From positions 114,728,771 through 114,792,770 of the forward strand of contig NW_026262581.1 of assembly GCF_021869535.1 (NCBI RefSeq): a stretch of DNA of 64,000 nt, given 5' to 3'. Origin of the DNA: Mytilus californianus. Taxonomy: Eukaryota > Mollusca > Bivalvia > Mytilida > Mytilidae. Of this stretch, positions 56,358-64,000 are shown piece by piece. Each line of letters begins with the position of its first letter. The first letter of the stretch is position 1. A program made the position numbers and the translations under genes. The notes under the pieces were generated by a model, which did no database searches, was not told the origin of the DNA, and saw only the letters and a program-made list of their open reading frames with translations.

Positions 56358-58135
56358 GTTGAACTTCTATGTTCTTAAATCATAATCCAAAAATCAATTT
56401 GAGTTCTACTAAACCAATGCTTTTTATTCTCTTTTCGATATTCTTTAAGGAATTTCTTTAACCATTGAAAAAGTTATTGTTACAGAAAGTTAATCAATAT
56501 TTGCATCTTTTAAAACAATATCAGAGAATGCTCCCAACGTAATCCTTAATACTATCCGCATAACTGCTGTTGCTTGCATCTTGATTGATTCTTTATCAGC
56601 CTGATTAAAACCAGATCTTTCACTTTATATTGACATGTCTTTTTTGTTGTTGAAGATGTTCTTAGAATGTAAATATTTAGACAGGAAAAAAAGGTCATGA
56701 CATGAACTTTCGAAAATAATGACGGAAAGCAAAAGATGAAGGAAAACTAATTGCTAAAACACGCACATTGTACTCAAGTGCGTAGCATATTCCAAATGGT
56801 CTTTTTACCGTGTTTAAAACGACTATGTAACATTAGGAGATATGATTGCCAATGAGACAAGTATTAAAAACAGAGTCCAAATGAAGCGAATTTAAGATTA
56901 CTTTACGATAACAGCTATATAATGATATTGATGGCACTATTAATTTGTTAAAATTTAACACTACTTCTATACAGTTTTTTTTTGCAATTTAATGTCGGCG
57001 TTCGTCTAATGTCATATAACATTTGTTATTAAGAGAAATTGGTTTTGAAGGAAGATATTTGACAGTTGATATTTATTTACAATGACTTTTAAACACTGAT
57101 TACGATTTAGAGCTTGATATATTGTATAGACACAGCCATGTCTACTGTTGAAGACTGTATGCTGCCTTCTAGATGTCTTTTGAATATTTTTGTCATAGGG
57201 TTGCTGTTTCTTTGATGTATACCCCGCATCTCTGTTTGTTCACATGTTCTTGCCTCTACAACGATTATGTACGGGAATTTCGTTTATTCTGATCTTCATC
57301 CGAGATTCGGTGTACTCTATAGATAAGCGAATATATTACCTTCTGCAGGTACATGTGAATATTACTACTAAGAAACTGAGAGAACAAAATTTGAAATGTG
57401 ATATGAACAGATTTTTTCGAAATAGTTCAACCTTTGAAATCCCCCAATACCAATTCACAAATATAAGTATTATAGGTTAAAGTCGACTTGGGTTCGTCTT
57501 AGAGGTCCTTAAAAAATTACACGCTGAATGCAGTCATGACAGTTCCATAAATGGTTATATAGATTCGTGATAATGCTCTGTGGACATGATTTCATATTAT
57601 CATCAACTATTACTAATATAAGATTGATTATAGAAAAATGAAGACTATTTTTTGTCATTTCAAATAGAATGACACGTAAAAACATGAATTGTATTCCTAA
57701 AATATCTGTTGGCATTTATTCTTGTGCTTATAAATTATGTGAACCTATTTGGCTAATTTGTTTATAAGCTTCGTAATTGCTAATTTAAATGCTTTGCCAG
57801 TTAGATTCTATTTCCTTTAAACTGTATCTTTTCTATAATTTTGCCTTATAATTATTCTCCAGAATATCTTGTATCCTGTTTTGGGGAATACTTTCCATTG
57901 CAACAAAAACTTCTTTTAAATTGAAGGAAAAATCTTTCGTGCGATTCTCAGAAAGATAAAAGATACATTTATCTTCTTTGTATGGAAATCCTTTCGTTAC
58001 TACTTAAAATCAAGTTCTACGGGAATATTAAAAACACGTAAAGTAAATTCCAAGACATTTGAAAATCAATATCCACATGCAATGGCAATTTTATGAAATA
58101 ATATATACATCAGTGCCAATGCACGATTTGCATAA
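56358..58135. other. Gene-free region
   Basis: AT-rich. Fragments of the dispersed repeat lie at 56838-56885 ('gatatgattgccaatgagac') and inverted at 57197-57238 ('ggttgctgtttctttgatg'). ORFs at 57244-57480 and 57509-57715 carry no recognisable domain. Confidence 0.45.
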
Positions 58136-58139
58136 AAAC

Positions 58140-58340
58140 GGTCATTGTGATTCTACTTGGCAAATCACATTAAAGTGAAAAATCCTGACTTGAGCACATT
58201 ACGAAATACCAGGGGCAATACAAACAAAGAAAAACGAAGAAAAGGTCAGACAACAGTCACAGACAACAAAAATGGGTAACACGAACCCTATAAGTATAGA
58301 TGATGATTACAAATTGCCAGTATATATATAGACGTTGATT
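58140..58340. repeat. Mussel dispersed repeat fragment
   Basis: 'gaaaaatcctgacttgagca', 'acgaagaaaaggtcagacaa' and 'gtaacacgaaccctataa': relative of the 43985/47560 family. Confidence 0.45.
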
Positions 58341-58416
58341 ACTGTGACCTTGAAGTTTAGTAATATTTTTTATTCCTTATATTTTTGTAGCAGGATTACA
58401 CGGAATTCTATAAAAT

Positions 58417-58470
58417 ACACCAATTAATACAGATACACCAATTAATTCAGATAGACCAATCAATGCAGAT
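58417..58470. repeat. 18-bp repeat, 3 copies
   Basis: 'acaccaattaatacagat' three times with few substitutions. Confidence 0.85.
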
Positions 58471-59359
58471 TTTAAATGAATGATTGAGAGTTGCTTACTT
58501 AACATCCAGTCGGAAATATATCGTGCATATTAAGGACAATTTTAATGTTTTAGGGAGTAACACTGTGTAAGCAGTATAAAGACAATTACTCTCTTTCTAT
58601 TGTCAGTCTTTATTGAACAAATACCATTGTCATTTTGGCGACTTTAAAGTGCATCATAAGTCTTCAATTTAGACGGTTACCACAAAACCATTAAGGAAAG
58701 TATTGAGATGTTTTAACTTTTTGTAATTCATTCCAGATTTTATTACTGTGTCTAAAAGCTTTTTCGCCTGATGACGTTGATCAATATCATTTTTAAAACT
58801 GAACTTCTGACAATGGTTGTGGTGTTTTAAGTCTCACGATAAAGTGATTTTCTTGTCAAGTTTTCCATTTGAGATATAAGTCAAGTTCTTCCAATGAGAT
58901 TTGACACGAGGCACTGTGTCAATGAGCATATTCATTACGACCTCTGCATGTTTACAGTTTGACCACAATTCTGCATTTTTACATGAATGTCTAATTCATT
59001 CGATATATAACCGATCACACTATCTGCCAACTGCATCTATAAAGGGCAAAACAAACACATAAATGAACCTCTTAATTGCAAATAATGCAATAAGTTTTAT
59101 TTGTGTATTATTGTCCACACAAAGGCAAGTAAGGCCATCGAGGCAGAAAAAGGAAGAAAACATTCTTCAGATTTGTTTGTGTGATGTATTTGATAAAATG
59201 CATGTACTATTTGTTCATTTCAGATAATTTGTCTAAATGAATCGAACATATTTTTTATGTTAAATTTATGTAATATGTTTCATTTGCTTTATAAGTTTTC
59301 AGTGAAACACGATTGAACTTTTCTATTAAAGTTCTTCTGTGTTTCAGTAAGGTTCTTCT
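58471..59359. other. Gene-free spacer
   Basis: Nothing recognised. Confidence 0.4.
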
Positions 59360-60010
59360 TATTTGTCTTCCCAACAGTTAGTGTGGAGCGTACCTGATGA
59401 AGGTAGTTCATTTGTCTTTCCGAACATTTAGTGTTTATAGAAAAGAAGATGTGGTATGATTGCAAATGAGACAACTCTTCACAAGAGACCAAATGACACA
59501 GAATTTAACAACTATAGGTCACCGTGCGGCCTTCAACAATGCAATAGCATACCCGGTGTAGGTAACTTAACTGTTTTTAAGAACATTTAGAGTTGAGCAT
59601 TTAGCGTTGAGCATAACCTATGAAGGTAGCCTATTTGTTTTCCTGAACATTTAGTGTTGGGCCTTTAGTGTTTAACATGCACGATTAAGGTAACTTATTT
59701 GTTTTCTCGAACATTTAGTGTTGGGCTTTATGTGTTTAGCATACCCGTTGAAGGTATCTTATTTGTTTTCCCAAACATTTAGTGTTGGGCATTAAGTGTT
59801 TAGCATACCCGTTTAAGGTAGCCTATTTGTTTTCCCGAACATTTAGTGTTGGGCATATAGTGTTTAGCATACCCGTTGAAGGTAGCTTATTTGTTTTCCC
59901 GATCATTTAGTGTTGGGCGTACACGTGAAGGTAGTTCATTTGTCTTTCTGAACATTTAGTGTTGAGCATACCCCATATGAAGGCAGTTCATTTGTTTTCC
60001 CTAACATTTC
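59360..60010. repeat. 64-65-bp minisatellite, interrupted
   Basis: 'gaacatttagtgttgggc' and 'gcatacccgttgaaggtag' recur at about 59643, 59708, 59772, 59837, 59901 and 59950, with earlier units before 59440. The dispersed repeat at 59437-59560 splits the array. Confidence 0.85.
59437..59560 (+). repeat. Mussel dispersed repeat inserted in the 64-bp array
   Basis: 'aaaagaagatgtggtatgat', 'caaatgagacaactcttcac', 'aactataggtcaccgtgcgg' and 'ccttcaacaatg': the best-preserved head of the family in this window. Confidence 0.75.
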
Positions 60011-61716
60011 GTTTGATTGCTACTGTTATCTATTCAGCCTCTAGAGACATAGTTGAGTGTTCAGTTAATTTGAGTTTTATATGGTTATGTAGACAAGAAT
60101 AAGTCAATCAATGAAAAAGGCTAATATTCTCCTATAACTGTATAGACACGCTGTATCGGCAAGTCTGTATTTCTTATAAATTTTATAGTTAGTTTTGGTG
60201 TATTAGCGAGTGTAGTATCGTTACTTCATAGTTTCGAAATAGAAAAAAATATGTATTATTGCATCGTTCCAGCAACGGGCGGGTTTTATTTACTAACAAA
60301 GTTTTTGATTTTTACTAGGATATTTAACTAATTTAAAATTAAAAATGTATATATCAGATGGTCAGGTTGCAAAAGAGCTTGCTTAATAATGTAACAATAC
60401 TGGAAATGTAATAAAAAAGTGGGAAACCATTTAGAATGAAAAAGGCAGGTCCAATTTACCTAAATTCTTTTCATTGACGAAAAAATCTTTCAATCATTAC
60501 AGTTCGAGATCTTCATCTGTCTGCTTTGAGGTCGTGTCTCTGAACAACTAGTCAATGCTTTCGTGCCTAAAGATGGATCAACATTTAAGTTGTTGACAAT
60601 ATTTTGTCAAAAAGGTCGAACCAAATTCCCCTGAATTTGTTTCTGTCAGAAAATTGTGAATTCTTCTGTAATTTGAATATTCAAGATTCTGTATAACATA
60701 CTTCAATTTGTTAAAATTTGTATTAAATAATATCCAATTGTTAGACAATTTTGGTAAAATTTAACAAAATTTACATGTTTTTGTAAAAAGTTTGCTTCGA
60801 CTGAAATCTAATAATTTGTATCTTAAAACGATATAAATTTATATTCAATACAGTTTTGGTTTTGGTTAAAAAAAAAAAAATCTGAAACTCGTTCGGAGGA
60901 ATAGCGGGGACTTGTCTATATATATTTATCAGTTGAAACATTATTAATGTTGGTTGTGGTTGTCCTTCGATGCAAAAAATTGAAGAATTTGCTGAATTGT
61001 GTCAAAATTGTCCTTACAGCAATTGATTAACATTTTGGTTTAATCTGGGACTATTATACTAATATAATATATTATGTCCCAGGTTTAATTGATATTTTCA
61101 AAATCTATGCATTATCTTAAGGGTATATAATGTGGTCTGTTTAATAGACTTCATTAACTCTCTGATCTTGACTCTATGAATGCTACTGGCCATATCTCTA
61201 CTTTTAGAGCTACTCTTCAGAGTTGTTCATCGATAATCTTTCTAACACATTTTACGAAATTCAAACCTTACATAGATATTAACAGCCAATCGTAAATTAT
61301 TCACATGAGTTCATCTTTTTTTTTTAATTGAATTTTTTTTTGCATGTTCCTTGAAGATAATGATCATAATGGCAAAACAATATGTTGACACAAAACAATC
61401 ATGTGGTTTAAAATATTTTCATGATATTTACGCCATCCATTTCTTCTTAAAATTATCTTATTACCAGTTCTTGAAACCAAATATCGTGTTCCTGCAAAAT
61501 AATTTGAAACCGATAGATTGTACACCATTTGTACAATAAATCATTTAGCTGACACTGTCTTTTGTTTGTTTTTAATTATAAGGAAAGAAGATGAACTAAA
61601 TTCAATTTGTTGCTTTTATTGAATTAAACAGTTTTGCATATTATTGTTTGTCTGTTCAGAGTGGGAAAATAATTATCCGGTTAACTCGATAGAAATCTTA
61701 ATCATTTTTTGGTGTA
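60011..61716. other. Gene-free region
   Basis: AT-rich; no exon or repeat recognised. Confidence 0.45.
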
Positions 61717-62118
61717 GTTGTTACTATTATTATTAGCTGTCACCTTTTTCTGACCAGTTTACAAACAACAGTGATCTGTGTAAGTTGTTACTATTATTAT
61801 TAGCTGTCACCTTTTTCTGACCAGTTTACAAACTACATTGATCTGTGTAAGTTGTTACTATTATTATTAGCTGTCACCTTTTTCTGATCAGTTTACAAAC
61901 TACATTGATCTGTGTAAGTTGTTACTATTATTATTAGCTGTCACCTTTTTCTGATCAGTTTACAAACTACATTTATCTGTGTAAGTTGTTACTATTATTA
62001 TTAGCTGTCACCTTTTTCTGATCAGTTTACAAACTACATTGATCTGTGTAAGTTGTTACTTTTATTATTAGTTGTCACCTTTTTCTGACCAGTTTACAAA
62101 CTACATTGATCTGATCAC
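61717..62118. repeat. 67-bp tandem repeat, 6 copies
   Basis: The unit begins 'gttgttactattattattag' and continues 'ctgtcacctttttctgacca'. Copies at 61717, 61784, 61851, 61918 and so on are nearly identical, suggesting recent expansion. Confidence 0.95.
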
Positions 62119-62206
62119 TTAGTCTGTGATCATTGGGCTCAGTAATAAGTCTGCAAATTTATCTTCATTTTCCGAGAACACTCGTGGTCAAGTTATATTT
62201 TGTTTT

Positions 62207-62440
62207 GTTCTAGACCATCGTATCAGCATTGTTCTCGACCATCGTATCAGCATTGTTCTCGACCATCGTATCAGCATTGTTCTCGACCATCGTATCAGCA
62301 TTGTTCTCGACCATCGTATCAGCATTGTTCTCGATCATCGTATCAGCATTGTTCTCGACCATCGTATCAGCAGTGTTCTCGACCATCGTATCAGCATATT
62401 TCTCGACCATCGTATCAACATATTTCTCGTATCAGCATTT
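62207..62440. repeat. 24-bp tandem repeat, about 9.5 copies
   Basis: The unit is 'gttctcgaccatcgtatcag' + 'catt'. Because 24 is a multiple of three and the unit has no stop in several frames, four overlapping ORFs arise. I find no start or splice context that favours any of them. Confidence 0.95.
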
Positions 62441-62989
62441 TTCTCTGGATTTCCTGTATACTTATTTTCTCCAGTAAACGTTCTTATTGTGCACGGTATA
62501 AGTCTGATGAACTATCACATTGCTCTGATTATATTGAGAAAAGATAAATAGGCAAAGATGGATAGTTATCTCATGATAAAAGACATTAACAAGTATATTA
62601 TCCCCGCTATCAATCTACTTGTTAGGTTTTGCTGTTTTTAACGATATTCGTTCAGGTCTGACACAGTTTGATACTGTATTATTTCCCAAAGAAATCGAAG
62701 GGCAATATAAGTAGTTTTTTTTATAATATAACTCGATTACGTCTCCAATAGCAAGTGCAGGTGATCTGCATGTTGTTTTATTTATTGAAGAAAAAGTTAA
62801 ATGCAGAATGAAGAAAAAAAGTGTATTGACTATATAAATCGCATCTATAATTGAACTTGAAGAGAAGGATGCAACAGATAGTGAGATATATACATATTTT
62901 GTTTTGCACCTAGTGACAGTGTGGCTAAGAACTATATTTTTTTTCTTCAACTTTTCCTTGTCTTTATGCATCATACATCACCTACTCTT
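62441..62989. other. Gene-free spacer
   Basis: A minus frame at 62615-62974 is open for 119 codons but has no domain or splice context that I can support. Confidence 0.4.
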
Positions 62990-63230
62990 TATTCGTTTAG
63001 GCAGACTTCATATTTAAGAGCCTCTCGTGAATAATGGTAGGACGTTGGAATTATGAATTAACTCCAAGTTACGCTTTATAGATGATGTCCTCGTAATGAG
63101 CGGTTCAAAGTTTTGATTGGGTTGACCGTTATGGCCGGAATATCTGTCTCACAGATGACTACGGATATGTTCCACTTGACTATAAGCTGAGTTGATACGA
63201 TATTAAACATGACGATGCATCAAGTCATCA
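62990..63230 (+). pseudogene. Reverse-transcriptase relic 3
   Basis: Broken frames: ADFIFKSLS (about 63003), then LRFIDDVL (about 63072-63095) retaining the DD catalytic pair, then VPLDYKLS (about 63170). The order matches the relic at 27560-28290, with stops and frameshifts. Confidence 0.5.
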
Positions 63231-64000
63231 GTGGTAACCTTCATAATTGGAAAATTTACGGGTTCGAGTTTCCCTTTCTTGTTCTTTTACAATTACAAAG
63301 AGGGACTTTTATTTTTTTGTCGTTTGAGATTATTTTCAAATAACCGTGACATTTCGTTATCATTTTAGAATACGATTATTTATATTCATTTGGGATTATA
63401 ATCCGATAAACGGTTATTTGGGTCTATATTTTAACAGGAGAAGGTCCACAAAGACCAAAATGTCCCTAACTATTGAACTATGTCTTATCCAATCTAAAAC
63501 ACAAAAGTATTTTCCAAAATAAACAATGTCAGATAAGCAAATCATATATGGCTTCAATTAAAGTATCGTGCTATTCGGGTTAAGCCAAGTTTTTTTTTAA
63601 ATGTATAGTTAAAAATTTCCTTTTTTTAGCATTGGCACACCCTTCGACCAAAAACTTTATATGTAAAAAAAAGCCGCGTTTTACTTTGTTTGAAATACAC
63701 AATCGAAAATATATATATATATCGGTCATTGCATGTGGCAACGAAAAAAAAAACATCCTAAATTTAGAGGAAATTATTTAAAACTATCATTTCCATAATC
63801 AATATGTAAACATTAATTGTTTAACCTATCAATCTACATGGCAACATATTTTTATCATTGACCTCGCACTTGTCTAAATTTTGGCATTGACGTTATAATT
63901 CTATTATGAATTTAAGTGGATATGTTATTATTGCTAGTAATTTGTAAATTTTGTTTTAGCTGATGTTCTTTTTTTTTTTTTTTTAGATATCATCTGCGAA
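63231..64000. other. Gene-free end of window
   Basis: AT-rich; a short (AT)n lies at 63706-63722 and a T-run at 63970-63984. No gene. Confidence 0.45.

Noticed and set aside
61717-62440. Regular repeats as a CRISPR array
   Set aside because: Units abut directly with no unique spacers, there are no cas genes, and the genome is eukaryotic.
62615-62974. 119-codon minus-strand ORF
   Set aside because: No domain, signal peptide or splice sites that I can support; left as unassigned.

Overview
This looks like nuclear DNA from a bivalve mollusc, most likely a mussel of the Mytilus group. It is AT-rich, with spliced genes, long introns, GT-AG splice sites and AATAAA signals. It is crowded with dispersed repeats that I recognise from memory as typical of mussel assemblies: the motif around 'gatgtggtatgattgccaatgagacaact', a SINE tail 'ttgccactggacgttaa...(aatc)n', and a 'ggggcattatgttttt...cgtccgttcg' repeat. 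There are no operons and nothing prokaryotic.

Four protein genes can be supported. (1) 5089-6570 (+): an intronless, intact alanine aminotransferase. (2) 16558-17550 (-): an intronless Cdc25-type phosphatase with an intact catalytic site; a broken, inverted fragment of the same gene lies at 15357-15573 (+). (3) 22581-25151 (+): a single-exon Toll-like receptor (signal peptide, LRRs, LRRCT, TM, TIR). (4) 29516-48943 (-): a nine-exon secreted protein of 587 residues that I assembled from splice sites. It has a signal peptide, two copies of a six-cysteine module I do not recognise, five EGF domains, and three chitin-binding-like (peritrophin/CBM14-type) modules. All eight introns are phase 1, and the total coding length closes exactly in frame.

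The rest is mobile and repetitive DNA. By region: 1-4.4 kb, MITE copies and nested inverted-repeat elements; 7-13.5 kb, dispersed repeats, a 167-bp array, a 46-bp array and a SINE; 13.5-15.2 kb, a foldback element with very similar arms; 18.6-22.3 kb, LINE relics and an approximately 340-bp satellite; 25.3-28.5 kb, palindromes, MITEs and reverse-transcriptase relics; 31.2-31.8 kb, a Tc1 relic; 35-40 kb, two LINEs inside the largest intron of the secreted gene, one nearly intact with PHD-like finger, endonuclease and RT; 44-48 kb, palindrome and tandem arrays in its intron 2; 49-64 kb, gene-free with many minisatellites (59, 64, 67, 24 bp), a MITE and microsatellites.

The genes do not form a pathway. 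The receptor and the secreted EGF/chitin-binding protein could both serve host defence or surface/shell biology, but that is inference. The strongest novelty candidate is the duplicated six-cysteine module in the secreted gene.
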